A stretch of 64,000 nucleotides of DNA from Desulfolutivibrio sulfodismutans DSM 3696 (GCF_013376455.1 NZ_CP045504.1:3617001-3681000), one strand, 5' to 3'; counted from the stretch's first letter, positions 19,293 to 28,185 are shown. A program made the numbers and translations. Notes: generated by a model not told the origin, from the sequence alone.

Positions 19293-20930
19293 CTAGGCGC
19301 AGGCGTCCGAAACCACCCGGTTCCTGCCGCCGCGTTTGCCGTCGTACAGACGCAGGTCCACGTCTTTGAGCAGTTCGTCGAAGGTCTTACCCGGCGCGTA
19401 GGCGGCCACGCCGAAGGTCATGGTGACGTTCAGGGCGGCCTCGCCGACGCGAATGGGCCTTCCCTCGACGACCGCCCGCAGTTTTTCGGCCAGGATGACG
19501 CCCTTTTCCAGGGTGCAGGCGGTGGCCAGGATCAAAAACTCCTCGCCGCCCCATCTGGCCGCCACGTCCTCATGCCGGAGATTTTTGCGCAGGCGGTTTG
19601 CGGCCTTGGCCAGCACCTGGTCGCCAACGTCGTGGCCCATGGTGTCGTTTATGCGCTTGAACTCGTCGATGTCGGCCAGGATCAGGCAGAAGGACGCCCC
19701 GCTGCGGGCGCTTCTGGAGAATTCCTCCCCGATCCTGTCGGACATGGCGTGCCGGTTGAGGAGTCCGGTCAGGAAATCGTGATAGGCCACATGTTCGAGC
19801 TGGGTATAGGCTGCTGTGAGCCGGTCGTTTTTTTGGACCAGTTCCTGCTCGTTTTCATGCAGTCTGGAGACGAAGGAGCTGACCATGGCGTTTACCCGGC
19901 GCTCGAACACGTAAAACAGCGTCACGCACACCACGAAGACGGCCGCCATGAGGATGATGAAGCTTCTGACCTGAGCCGCATAGGCTTCAGTTAGGGCCAG
20001 TTTTCTTTTCAGGATGACGGCCTCGATGTCGTCCATGTACACGCCGGTGGCCACGATCCAGTCGAAAGGCTTGTACAGCTTGGCGTAAGCCAGCTTCTGG
20101 GTGATTTCCATGCTGCCCAATTTTTTGAAATAGTACGTGAAATACAAATCGCCGTCCCGGTTTATTCCCTCCAGCTCCTCCTTGTACGGAAAATTTCCAT
20201 GGATGTCCGGGGTATTGGTGGAAAGGGGGTTGCCCTCCGTCTCCGGAAGGTTCGGATTCACGGCGCGGATGGCGTAATTGTCGCCGCCGGCGTAGTTCAG
20301 AATTTCGTTGACCCAGATGTAGCTGCCCTGGTCGAAGCGGATGGCGCGGATAAGGGCCTTGGCCCGTGCCTTGGCCAGGGCGTCCAGGGACGCGGCCTGA
20401 AAAAACAGGGTGACGGCCAACCCTTGGGGCAGGGGGGCCGTGGCCGTCACGGGATAGGCGGCTCCCTCGCCGGGTCCGTCCTGCGCGAAGGCGTCGGCGT
20501 CCTGGCGGCCGTTGGTCCAGACCACCCGCCCCGTGGCCTGCTCGCGGATCACCACTCCGGCGTCGGCCAGGGTCAGGGGAATGCCACGGAGGGCGGGCGA
20601 CCCGTCATGTCGGGGCGCGGCCAGGGCCTGGACGTCCTGTGCGTCCAGGCGGGAGAAGGCCCGGGCCTGGGCGTCGCACAGAGCCTTAAACTCGGCCCGG
20701 GTGAGCGAACGTATGGTTTCGATTTCGCTTATCGTCCGGGTGACGCTTTGTTTCAGGGTTGTCCGGTGCCAGAAGATGATGGAGTTTTCTATCTCGGAAA
20801 TGAGCAGGTCGTAGTTTTTCCGGGAATCGATGAAATACGGGACGGAAACGGCCAGGGCCACCACGGCCATGGTCACGAGGGCGGCGGTGTAGTAGAAAAA
20901 TCGGATTTTTTTGCGTACGATCGTGTCCAT
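19293..20930 (-). CDS. Membrane diguanylate cyclase with periplasmic Cache sensor
   Basis: The 545-residue protein starts MDTIVRKKIRFFYYTAALVT with a membrane helix (about 10-32). A periplasmic region of about 270 residues ends in a single-Cache-type motif set (YIWVNEILN, FDWIVATGVYMDDIEA). A second helix is near 307-327, then a short coiled linker and a GGDEF domain with intact RWGGEEF. It should make c-di-GMP in response to a small ligand. The frame is open upstream to 21113, but the ATG at 20930 precedes the membrane helix. It is the first gene of the block that separates glyA from the deaminase gene. Confidence 0.9.
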   Translation of the reverse strand: MDTIVRKKIRFFYYTAALVTMAVVALAVSVPYFIDSRKNYDLLISEIENSIIFWHRTTLKQSVTRTISEIETIRSLTRAEFKALCDAQARAFSRLDAQDVQALAAPRHDGSPALRGIPLTLADAGVVIREQATGRVVWTNGRQDADAFAQDGPGEGAAYPVTATAPLPQGLAVTLFFQAASLDALAKARAKALIRAIRFDQGSYIWVNEILNYAGGDNYAIRAVNPNLPETEGNPLSTNTPDIHGNFPYKEELEGINRDGDLYFTYYFKKLGSMEITQKLAYAKLYKPFDWIVATGVYMDDIEAVILKRKLALTEAYAAQVRSFIILMAAVFVVCVTLFYVFERRVNAMVSSFVSRLHENEQELVQKNDRLTAAYTQLEHVAYHDFLTGLLNRHAMSDRIGEEFSRSARSGASFCLILADIDEFKRINDTMGHDVGDQVLAKAANRLRKNLRHEDVAARWGGEEFLILATACTLEKGVILAEKLRAVVEGRPIRVGEAALNVTMTFGVAAYAPGKTFDELLKDVDLRLYDGKRGGRNRVVSDACA

Positions 20931-21483
20931 AATGTCTGCGTCTTCACCCGGTCGCGTTTCAGGCATAGCCGGAAAAAACGGTATCCTCCACGTGGGGATT
21001 CCCGGACGGGATTTTTTGCGGCTTCTCTCAGGCAGGTGATCAGTTCCAAAAATCCATGGTACGCCGCCCAGAGTAATGCGTGGTTTTGCCGCACGCGCCA
21101 AGACAGTCCGCAACGCCGCTCCCTAAACCTGACTTTTCAATGTCTTTCTACAACATACCACGGGATCATGCAATCTATCCTGCCCAATGCGTCGTCCGTC
21201 CGCATCCGGCCGCATCTGTCCGCATCCGGGGCCGTGCCGTCAGGTCTGACGAAACGGTTGGCGATGAAGTGCCGGGGATATCCTTTTCCCATGCCGAAAT
21301 GCACATGGCGTGCGTTTCGCAGAAGAGAACGGAAGGGGTGACGGTCGGGCACGGGCGCGTTGCCGGGGGCTTCGAGGGCGGCGGGGCCGGGCGTGGCGCG
21401 GGGATGGCTTTTCTTTCCGCGCCTGCCCTGATATCGCTACGAAAAATCCATCCTCCCGCGCCGGACGCGGAAGAGGGAGCGCC
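20931..21483. other. Divergent intergenic region of 553 bases
   Basis: This lies between the Cache-GGDEF gene and the AAA15 ATPase gene, which point away from each other, so it must hold both promoters. I see no convincing promoter hexamer pair and no gene. Its one clear structure is a 10-bp tandem repeat at 21200-21230. The segment may mark one edge of an insertion between glyA and the deaminase gene. Confidence 0.5.
21200..21230. repeat. Three tandem 10-bp repeats (CGCATCYGKC)
   Basis: CGCATCCGGC, CGCATCTGTC and CGCATCCGGG follow each other without gaps at exactly one helical turn, about 260 bases before the AAA15 start. Such phased copies would suit a DNA-binding protein, but chance in GC-rich DNA is possible. 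Confidence 0.5.
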
Positions 21484-22673
21484 ATGCGCATCGAAAGCCT
21501 GCACATCACGGGGTTCAAGTCCCTGCGCGACGTGACCTGGGAACCCGGGGCGCTGAACGTGATCATCGGCCCCAACGGATCGGGGAAGTCGAATCTGCTG
21601 ACGGCGCTGGAGCTGCTTTCGGCCTCGGCGCAGGGGAGATTGGCCAAATTCATCCAGCGGCTGGGTGGGATGTGGTCGATTGCGTGGGATGGGCAGATGG
21701 ACGAATTATCTTTCATCTTAGTAAATAAATATAGTGGTGATCTATCGGGGAAAATTACCATATACTCTTTTTCACTGTCAGCATCTGGAGGTACTCTTGG
21801 ATACCATATTTCATCTGAAGTTTTGGTTAAGCAAGAAAAAGGTGTTGAACCACTACCAATGATGGCCACGGAGGATAAGGAGTCAACTTTTGATGCACAT
21901 AGGGTGTTGATACGTGAAGAAAATGGTTCAATAAATGCTTATAAAACGTCATCAGACAGTGAGACTGGGCTTTCTGAAATTCCGGAGATGCTTTTTCATG
22001 ATAAATGTGTTGCTGAGTTAAAAAAGTATTGCTTTACGGTAATATTTATCGCGTGGTTGATACATCGCAAGATGCGGATATACGTCGAGTACCTCCTATT
22101 GCGCGCTACGAAAAGCGCGTCGATCCCGACGGGCAAAACCTCATCACCGTACTGCACACCCTCTATTCCGAGGACCGTCAGTTCAAAAAGGATATCGACG
22201 CCGCCATGCAGGCCGCTTTCGGCGACGACTTCGAGGGACTCGTCTTCCCCCCGGCGGCGGATCATCGCGTGCAAATGCGCATCCGCTGGAAACCCCTCAA
22301 GAATTCCCAAACTATTGGCGGCATCTCCGACGGCACGCTCCGGTTCCTGTTCCTCATGACCGTTTTGGCCGCGCCGGACCCGGCCCCGCTCATCGCCATC
22401 GACGAGCCGGAAACCGGCCTGCACCCCTCCATGTTTTCCATCATCGCCGAATACGCCGCCCAGGCCGCCAAAAAGACCCAGGTGGTCTTCACCACCCATT
22501 CCCCGCAGTTTCTCGATGCCTGCGGCCCGTTTCTGCCCACCGTCACCGTGACCGGCTGGAAAAATGGCGAGACCACGCTGAAAAACCTCGACGGCGACCT
22601 GCTCACAAAGTGGCTCGACGACTACAGCCTGGGCAAGATGTTCGAGTCCGGCGATCTGGAGGCCCTGGCGTGA
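21484..22673 (+). CDS. AAA15-family (OLD/PARIS-like) ATPase, reading frame broken at a slippery heptamer
   Basis: The N-terminal half reads from ATG 21484 with Walker A GPNGSGKSNLL (Lys35). The C-terminal half is in the -1 frame: signature-like ISDGTLR, Walker B LIAIDEPETGLHP (Asp at about 307) and the His-switch TTHSPQFLD. The two halves join at 22020-22026, where A-AAA-AAG stands in the correct phase for a -1 slip, giving a 396-residue protein. Without a slip the zero frame continues to 22359 and yields 291 residues lacking Walker B. The middle (about 21712-22080) is AT-rich, unlike its flanks. The next gene overlaps the stop and encodes a DUF4276 protein. Programmed frameshift, mutation or sequence error are all possible. 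Confidence 0.8.
22020..22026 (+). promoter_or_regulatory. Candidate -1 ribosomal frameshift site A-AAA-AAG
   Basis: The heptamer fits the X-XXY-YYZ pattern in the zero frame (codons AAA AAG preceded by A). After a -1 slip the next codon is GTA at 22026, which is exactly the frame encoding the ATPase C-terminus. I see no obvious internal Shine-Dalgarno upstream and have not established a downstream stimulatory fold. Confidence 0.5.
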
Positions 22674-23362
22674 AGATCGTGGTCCTGGTGGAAGGGGACA
22701 CGGAGGTCAAGGCCTTGCCGCCATTTTTCAGACGCTGGCTTGCGGCAGGCGGCTGCGGCCATGTGGGCGTGGTGGCCTCAAGCTTTCGTGGTAATGACAA
22801 CTATCTGAAAGAATATGCAAAAAAGGCGCGCCTTTTCCTTGCCGTCAAAGACGTGATCGGCGTCATCGGCCTACTCGACCTGTACGGCTTGAAGCATCCA
22901 CAGGCGCTGACTGGAACCATGGCGCAGCGGTATAAAAACATGCAAGGGGAGTTGGAGAAAAACGTCGCCGGGGTGTTCCGCCAGCATTTCGCCGTGCATG
23001 AACTCGAAGCCTGGCTTTTGAGCGACCCGGACCTCTTCGATTCGCCCCTGCGGCCGAAGCTTCCCAAAAAATCGCCTGAGAAGGTCAATTTCGACATGCT
23101 TCCGGCCAAAGTCCTGGAGAAACACTATCCCACGGTTCTCGGCCGCGACTACAAAAAGACCACCGACGGCGTCACGCTCTTCCAGAAGCTCGATCCGGCG
23201 GTGGCAGCGGCCAAGTGCCCGTACCTGAAAGCCCTCCTCGAAGACCTGCTTGACATGGCCCGAAAATCCGCCAAGGCTTTCGGCCCTGCCGAGCCGTCGC
23301 CCACTGGGTCGCGCCATGCGCCCCGGACGGCGAAACATCCTCGCGGCGGGGCACAGGGCTGA
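22670..23362 (+). CDS. DUF4276 (Toprim-like) protein, partner of the AAA15 ATPase
   Basis: The 230-residue protein starts at GTG 22670, overlapping the ATPase stop (GTGA). It shows the DUF4276 pattern: VEGDTE near the start (Glu8, Glu12), LLDLYGL (Asp70) and HELEAWLLSDP (about 110-120). These acidic residues match a Toprim-type metal site, so a nuclease-like effector is plausible (inference). AAA15 ATPases paired with Toprim-type proteins occur in OLD-family defence modules such as PARIS, where the partner is a DUF4435 protein. The last about 20 residues are low in complexity. Confidence 0.75.
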   Translation: MKIVVLVEGDTEVKALPPFFRRWLAAGGCGHVGVVASSFRGNDNYLKEYAKKARLFLAVKDVIGVIGLLDLYGLKHPQALTGTMAQRYKNMQGELEKNVAGVFRQHFAVHELEAWLLSDPDLFDSPLRPKLPKKSPEKVNFDMLPAKVLEKHYPTVLGRDYKKTTDGVTLFQKLDPAVAAAKCPYLKALLEDLLDMARKSAKAFGPAEPSPTGSRHAPRTAKHPRGGAQG

Positions 23363-23416
23363 CCCTGGGCAACCACCACGAAACCGGCATGACGCCTGCC
23401 GCCAAAGGCCATACGA

Positions 23417-23878
23417 ATGGACAACCGACTCCCCTGGCCCGACTACTTCATGCGCATCGCCCACCTGGTGGCCGAACGCAGCACCTGTCTGCGCCGCAAG
23501 GTGGGGGCCGTGGCCGTGCGCGACAAACGCATCCTGGCCACGGGCTACAACGGCGTGCCCTCGGGCATCGCCCACTGCCTGGACGTGGGCTGCCTGCGGG
23601 AACAGCTCGGCATCCCCTCCGGGCAGCGCCATGAACTGTGCCGCGGCCTGCACGCCGAACAAAACGTCATCATCCAGGCGGCGGTACACGGCATCAGCAT
23701 TGAGGGCGCGGACATCTACTGCACCACCCAGCCCTGCCTCATCTGCGCCAAAATGCTGATCAACTGCAAGGTCAAACACATCTTCTTCGCCCAGGCCTAT
23801 CCGGACGAACTCTCCGAGGCCATGGTGGCGGAAGCGGGGATCGCCTTTGAACTGCTCACCGGTACTTTCGGATCGTGA
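23417..23878 (+). CDS. dCMP deaminase (ComEB family)
   Basis: The 153-residue zinc enzyme deaminates dCMP to dUMP for thymidylate synthesis. The zinc and catalytic motifs HAEQNVI and PCLICAKM are intact, as is the substrate region GYNGVPSG. The ComEB-type insertion with HC and CLREQLG is present. It overlaps ribD by about 30 bases. In Desulfovibrio this gene normally follows glyA directly. Confidence 0.94.
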   Translation: MDNRLPWPDYFMRIAHLVAERSTCLRRKVGAVAVRDKRILATGYNGVPSGIAHCLDVGCLREQLGIPSGQRHELCRGLHAEQNVIIQAAVHGISIEGADIYCTTQPCLICAKMLINCKVKHIFFAQAYPDELSEAMVAEAGIAFELLTGTFGS

Positions 23879-24986
23879 CGCGCGCTTCATGCGCGAGGCC
23901 CTGGCCCAGGCCGCGAAATCGCGGGGACTGACGGCCCCCAACCCGGCCGTGGGCGCGGTCCTAGTCCAAGGTGACCAGGTGGTGGCCGCCGGGCGGCATG
24001 AGCGGTGCGGCGGCCCGCATGCCGAGGTGGCCTGCCTGGACGACGCCCGGCAGAAGGGCGTCGATCCTGCGGCCTGCGCCATGTACGTGACGCTTGAACC
24101 CTGCAACCACCACGGCAAGACCCCGCCCTGCACCAGGGCCCTTTTGGAGGCCGGAATCAAACGCCTCTACGTGGGCTGCCCCGACCCCAACCCCGACGTG
24201 GCCGGGAATGGGGCGGCGTTTTTGCGCGAGCGCGGCGTGGCCGTGGCCGTGGGGGTGCTGGAGCGCGAATGCCGGGACGTGATTGCGGATTTTTGGATCT
24301 GGAAGACCACCAACCGGCCCTTTGTGCAGCTCAAGCTGGCCGCCACCCTGGACGGCCGCATCGCCTGCCGCACCGGGCATTCCCAGTGGATCACCGGCCA
24401 GGCCGCCAGACGCCGGGTGCATGAACTGCGGGCCCGCTGCGACGCCGTGCTGGTGGGCGGCGAGACCTTCCGGGCCGACAATCCGGGCCTGGACCCGCGC
24501 CTCTCCCCGGCCCCGGACTGGGCCAAAAACCCCCTGGCCGTGGTGCTGACCAGTCGGCTTCCCGAGCCCGGGGCGGACGTGACGCTTTTGCGCCAGCGTC
24601 CGGAACAGACGATTTTTCTTACGGACTCCGTCGCCGCTGCCTCCGATATCGCCGCAGGCCTGCGCGAGACGGGCGTGCGGGTCATGGCCGTGGGCGAACC
24701 CGGCAGACTGTCGCTTCAGGCGGCGTTGACGGCCCTGCGCGGCGAGGCCGGGTGCCATACCGTGCTGTGCGAGGGCGGCGGCAGGCTGGGGCTGTCCCTG
24801 CTGGCGGCGGGCTTGGCCGACGAATTTCTGCTGTTCTACGCCCCCAAGATCCTGGGCGACGAACTGGCCGTGCCGCTTTTTTCCGGACGCCGGGCCGAGA
24901 CCATGGAGCAGGCCTTGCGCCTGCGCCTGGCCGCCACGGAACGCCTGGGCGAGGATCTGCTGGTCACCTTCCGGCCCGGGGACTAA
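23847..24986 (+). CDS. ribD: Bifunctional riboflavin deaminase-reductase RibD
   Basis: RibD performs the deamination and reduction steps that follow GTP ring opening in riboflavin synthesis. The N-terminal deaminase domain has PHAEVACL and [12 protein letters not shown] (zinc ligands). The C-terminal reductase domain starts at [12 protein letters not shown] and has [14 protein letters not shown]. The ATG at 23847 gives 379 residues and overlaps the previous gene by 32 bases. An ATG at 23889 would remove 14 residues. A strong terminator follows, so the other rib genes are not in this transcript. Confidence 0.94.
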   Translation: MNCSPVLSDRDARFMREALAQAAKSRGLTAPNPAVGAVLVQGDQVVAAGRHERCGGPHAEVACLDDARQKGVDPAACAMYVTLEPCNHHGKTPPCTRALLEAGIKRLYVGCPDPNPDVAGNGAAFLRERGVAVAVGVLERECRDVIADFWIWKTTNRPFVQLKLAATLDGRIACRTGHSQWITGQAARRRVHELRARCDAVLVGGETFRADNPGLDPRLSPAPDWAKNPLAVVLTSRLPEPGADVTLLRQRPEQTIFLTDSVAAASDIAAGLRETGVRVMAVGEPGRLSLQAALTALRGEAGCHTVLCEGGGRLGLSLLAAGLADEFLLFYAPKILGDELAVPLFSGRRAETMEQALRLRLAATERLGEDLLVTFRPGD

Positions 24987-25017
24987 GTCCGCCGCACGGC
25001 CGGTTTCCCAATATAAT

Positions 25018-25058
25018 CGCCCCCTGGCCGGTGGTTTCCGCCGGACAGGGGGCGTTTT
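25018..25058 (+). terminator. Intrinsic terminator after ribD
   Basis: CGCCCCCTG pairs with CAGGGGGCG, continued by an inner CCGG/CCGG pairing, and is followed by TTTTG. The hairpin begins 32 bases after the ribD stop. Confidence 0.88.
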
Positions 25059-25090
25059 GCGTCACGCGGCCGCAGGACCGGCGGCCGGGG

Positions 25091-25849
25091 CTACCAGGCC
25101 AGGATGGAGAAGGACGGGGCGGGCTTGACCACCTCGCCTGGCCGACGCTCCAGAACCTGTACGAACTGGGTGGACCATTCGCCGATGATGACGTGGGCTT
25201 CGCTGTACCAGGTCAGGGCGTTGAGATCGATGTAGGAGGCCTTGGCCTGCTCCCGGTCGGCGAACATGGCCACGGTGTCGCCCGTGGCCCCGTCGATCAG
25301 GCGGGCCTCGAAGGCCACGGTGGCCACATCGCCGGTCTTGCGCGCCACCGCCTCCACTGCGAGCCCCGATCCGTAGGGAGCGGCCATGGTCAGGGCCGCG
25401 ACGACCGGGTCGCTGGGCACCAGTTCCGTCAGGGCCACGTCCAGGACCAGGACGCCGGGACCGGCGGCGTCCGCCACCTGGAAGCGTTTTTTCGGGTCGT
25501 TTCTGATGGCGTCGATCAGGTGCTGGCGCATGTAGGCGGCCACGGTCTGGGCGTCCTGCTGCATCTGGTCGGCCCGGATTTTGGATTGCCACCAGGAGGA
25601 GCTCTGCAGCATGTAGCGGGTGTTGACCCCGGGGACGTAGACGCTGTGGTAGGAGGAAAAATCCACTCCGGCTTTGAACCAGGCCTTGTTGAACGGCAGA
25701 TCGGGGTTGGGCGCAAGTTCGGACATGGGGACGAATCCCGTCCCTGCGGCGGGCGCGGCGCGCAATGAGGAGTTCTGGCATCCGGCGGCCACGGCGAGCA
25801 GGAGCAAAAGAACAAGGCAGGTAAAGCGGCAAGGCGCAGCAGGGTTCAT
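25091..25849 (-). CDS. DUF3313-like lipoprotein
   Basis: The 252-residue protein has a lipoprotein signal (CLVLLLLLAVAAGC, cysteine near residue 24). The mature part resembles DUF3313 proteins: DLPFNKAWFKAGVDFSSYHSVYVP, then WWQSK and a C-terminal envelope-type alpha/beta domain. The family function is unknown. It lies 46 bases after dgkA on the same strand, so the two may share a transcript. Confidence 0.7.
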   Translation of the reverse strand: MNPAAPCRFTCLVLLLLLAVAAGCQNSSLRAAPAAGTGFVPMSELAPNPDLPFNKAWFKAGVDFSSYHSVYVPGVNTRYMLQSSSWWQSKIRADQMQQDAQTVAAYMRQHLIDAIRNDPKKRFQVADAAGPGVLVLDVALTELVPSDPVVAALTMAAPYGSGLAVEAVARKTGDVATVAFEARLIDGATGDTVAMFADREQAKASYIDLNALTWYSEAHVIIGEWSTQFVQVLERRPGEVVKPAPSFSILAW

Positions 25850-25895
25850 GGGCGTCCTCTTGGCAGGTTTTGGGGCGGGGCGTCGCCCGGCCCGG

Positions 25896-26309
25896 TTAGG
25901 GGAAGACGATCAACAGGGGCTTGTGGCGCAGATGGAGGATCATTTCCACGACTTCGTACCCCAGGACCACGATCCACAGAAAAATGGCGATTCCGGCCGA
26001 AGCGGCGGCCATGTCCTTGATGGCCCCGATCTTGCGGTCCTCGGCGGACTGCAGATAGTCGCACACGGCCTCAATGGTGCTGTTGAAGATCTCGGCGATA
26101 AGCATCAGCCCCGTGGCCACGAAAATGAGCAAAAAATCCATCCAGGCCCGCAAAAGAAACGCAGCGACAAGCACCCCAAACGACAGGACGACCTTGTAGG
26201 CCACGGACAGGTCATAGATGATGGCGAAACGCAGGCCCGAGAAAATGACCGCGAGTTTTCGCAGGGGGTTGTAGCCGGGTACCCCGGTGCCGAGAAATTT
26301 GTTGCGCAT
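25896..26309 (-). CDS. dgkA: Diacylglycerol kinase (DgkA family)
   Basis: This small integral membrane kinase phosphorylates diacylglycerol (or undecaprenol in some species). The 137-residue protein has three membrane helices and the family signature EIFNSTIEAVCD. The cytosolic motif SAEDRKIGAIKDMAAASA follows, with the conserved Lys and Asp. The N-terminus shows GLRFAIIYDLS in place of the more usual AF.NE pattern. Downstream lies the lipoprotein gene. Confidence 0.93.
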   Translation of the reverse strand: MRNKFLGTGVPGYNPLRKLAVIFSGLRFAIIYDLSVAYKVVLSFGVLVAAFLLRAWMDFLLIFVATGLMLIAEIFNSTIEAVCDYLQSAEDRKIGAIKDMAAASAGIAIFLWIVVLGYEVVEMILHLRHKPLLIVFP

Positions 26310-26653
26310 GGACGGTTTTTCCGTACGGCGGAACGCACCGCAGCCCGGCTCTCCGGGACCATGTTGCGGGCGTCACGCAAGGTCGGTGAGGCCGCAAGAA
26401 AGGCCAGCTTACCGCGAGAGGGCGCGAAGGGGAAGCCTCAAAGCCGCCAGAGAGGGGATTCCCTGGCGGGATGGGGAAGTGTCTGGGGCGGGCCTGGGGG
26501 CATGGCCGCGTGACCTGGTGAAACCGGGACGCCGTCGGGGACAGGCGCGGCGCTGCCGCCGTGTCCTGGGAAACGCACCCCGTGGCTTTGGTGGTCGGCA
26601 TCCTTTCCGGTGGAACAGGCCCCTGGATCACGGGCTATGGCCTGGGCATGGCC
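26310..26653. other. Intergenic region of 344 bases
   Basis: This should contain the dgkA promoter and the 3' end of the upstream secreted-protein transcript. I find no supported gene, repeat or clean terminator. Short GGCC-rich inverted repeats near 26640-26655 could form a weak hairpin. Confidence 0.5.
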
Positions 26654-27205
26654 TTACTGGGTTTCATAGGTGATGCGCACGGAGCGGATGGCCATCTTGC
26701 GGTCGCAGCGGAATCCCCAGCCCTGCAGGATGTAGGAATAATTGGCGTTGTCCACCACAGGGGCGGTAATGGCCGTGGTTGCGACGTGGCCGTTGCCCGC
26801 GTCGCCGCAGGTCAGGGAGGCCATGGTGGTGTGCTGGGAGGTGTTGCTGACCCGGTACAGGACCATGGTCGCCTCGTCCCCGGCGTAATGCTGGTAATAG
26901 TCCACCCGGACCTCCTTGACCACGGCCCCGTCCGGCAGATTCACCGGCGCGCCGAGATAGAGCAAAATCGTGCCGTTGTCGTTCCAGCAGGCTCCGGTAT
27001 TGAGCAAGGCGCTCGTGGCCCCGAGCGGACCGATAAAGGCCGTATAGGGGATGCTGAGGTAGGTTGTTTTGGGTGTGCTTTGCTTTTGGACGACAATGGG
27101 AAACATGATGGCGTCGTCGCACTGCGCCGCAGTCTGGAAGCAGGCGACAAGCAGGAAGACGAGCAAAATGAGGAACCTTGTCCGGATGTGGGACGTGCGT
27201 CTCAT
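26654..27205 (-). CDS. Secreted protein of unknown function
   Basis: The 183-residue product has a clear signal peptide (RTRFLILLVFLLVACFQTAAQC). A beta-rich domain follows, with TTYLSIPYTAFIGPLG, GAPVNLPDGAVVKEVRVDYY and GFRCDRKMAIRSVRITYE, resembling a small jelly-roll-like exported domain, but no family is recognised. It has several cysteines, so it is probably periplasmic or extracellular. The ATG at 27205 follows CGGAGGG. It lies 80 bases after another secreted-protein gene on the same strand. Confidence 0.65.
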   Translation of the reverse strand: MRRTSHIRTRFLILLVFLLVACFQTAAQCDDAIMFPIVVQKQSTPKTTYLSIPYTAFIGPLGATSALLNTGACWNDNGTILLYLGAPVNLPDGAVVKEVRVDYYQHYAGDEATMVLYRVSNTSQHTTMASLTCGDAGNGHVATTAITAPVVDNANYSYILQGWGFRCDRKMAIRSVRITYETQ

Positions 27206-27285
27206 AGCGGTTTCCCTCCGTTTGTTTCGGTGGTGTGTCCGCCACACGGCCAGGGATGGCGTCGCCGACCGCGCCGATTACTCCG

Positions 27286-28185
27286 TCATTCCAGCAAAAG
27301 CAGGGTGGCGTTCACTGGAACGGTCCCGGCGGGGTTCCACCCGGCCAGCTTTGCCAGCAGATACCAGGTGGCCTGCCCCTTGCGGTAGCAGTTAAAGCAA
27401 TGGGAATGGGCGCAGTCGCCATAGCTTGTGGTGCAGTTGGTGGGGCAGGTGTGGCCTTCGCACCACGTTTGGCACCATTCGCAGGCGTCCGACCCGTCCG
27501 GGAAATACGTGCCGTCCGGATTGTAGCTCTCGATGTCCGCGAAGTCGAAAAGCACCTTGCCGTTCGTGCGGCAAAAGGCCCGGATGCGGTCATTGTTCTC
27601 ATACAGGGTTCCCGACGGCCCGGAACCGTCCAGGTGCCCGGTCATGTACACGAAGTCCACCCCGGGATATTCGGTCTCCAGGGCCTGCATTTTGGCCAGA
27701 TAGGCGTCCACCTCGGCGTCGGACATCCAGGAGAGCTGACCGCACCAGGACCACATGACCAGGGTGGCCGCCGGGTGGGCGTCAAGCCAGGTGCGGGTCA
27801 GGGTGTCCCAATTGGCGTTGCCCAGGTCGGTGTCGTAATTGTCGGTGAAACCCGGGGGGATGGCGTATCCCTCGTCCGCAAGCATGGTCAGCCCTTGGTA
27901 GAGCTGGCTGCCGTGGGAGGTATGGGTGTACCAGGCCACGGTTTTTTGCCGGGCGGCGGTAAAGGCGCTTTGGGGGATGGTTGCGAACGTGCCGACGGAG
28001 GTGTGGTCCACGACCAGACCGGCGGCCTGGGCCGACCCGGCCACAAGGATCAGGAAAAGGGCCAGGAGCATGCGCCGGGGCCATTGACCGTTGGACGGCA
28101 TTTCAGCCTGCGGGCATGAAGGCGTGCAGAGGTGGTTTTTTCCCCGGTATCGTTGGTCCTGGCACATCCATGCGTTTGCACTCAT
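27286..28185 (-). CDS. Secreted Cys-rich protein, possibly SGNH-hydrolase-like
   Basis: From the ATG at 28185, after a very strong GGAGGAGGG site, the product is 299 residues. The signal peptide (MLLALFLILVAGSAQA) then lies unusually far in, after about 40 residues. An ATG at 28101 would place it near the start. The mature part has VAWYTHTSHGSQLYQGL, MWSWCGQLSW, FVYMTGHLDGSGPSG and KVLFDFADIESYNPDG. It ends in a Cys-rich block (DACEWCQTWCEGHTCPTNC, CAHSHCFNCY). The His-Asp block and fold pattern hint at a GDSL/SGNH-type hydrolase, but this is inference. The start is uncertain. Confidence 0.6.
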   Translation of the reverse strand: MSANAWMCQDQRYRGKNHLCTPSCPQAEMPSNGQWPRRMLLALFLILVAGSAQAAGLVVDHTSVGTFATIPQSAFTAARQKTVAWYTHTSHGSQLYQGLTMLADEGYAIPPGFTDNYDTDLGNANWDTLTRTWLDAHPAATLVMWSWCGQLSWMSDAEVDAYLAKMQALETEYPGVDFVYMTGHLDGSGPSGTLYENNDRIRAFCRTNGKVLFDFADIESYNPDGTYFPDGSDACEWCQTWCEGHTCPTNCTTSYGDCAHSHCFNCYRKGQATWYLLAKLAGWNPAGTVPVNATLLLLE

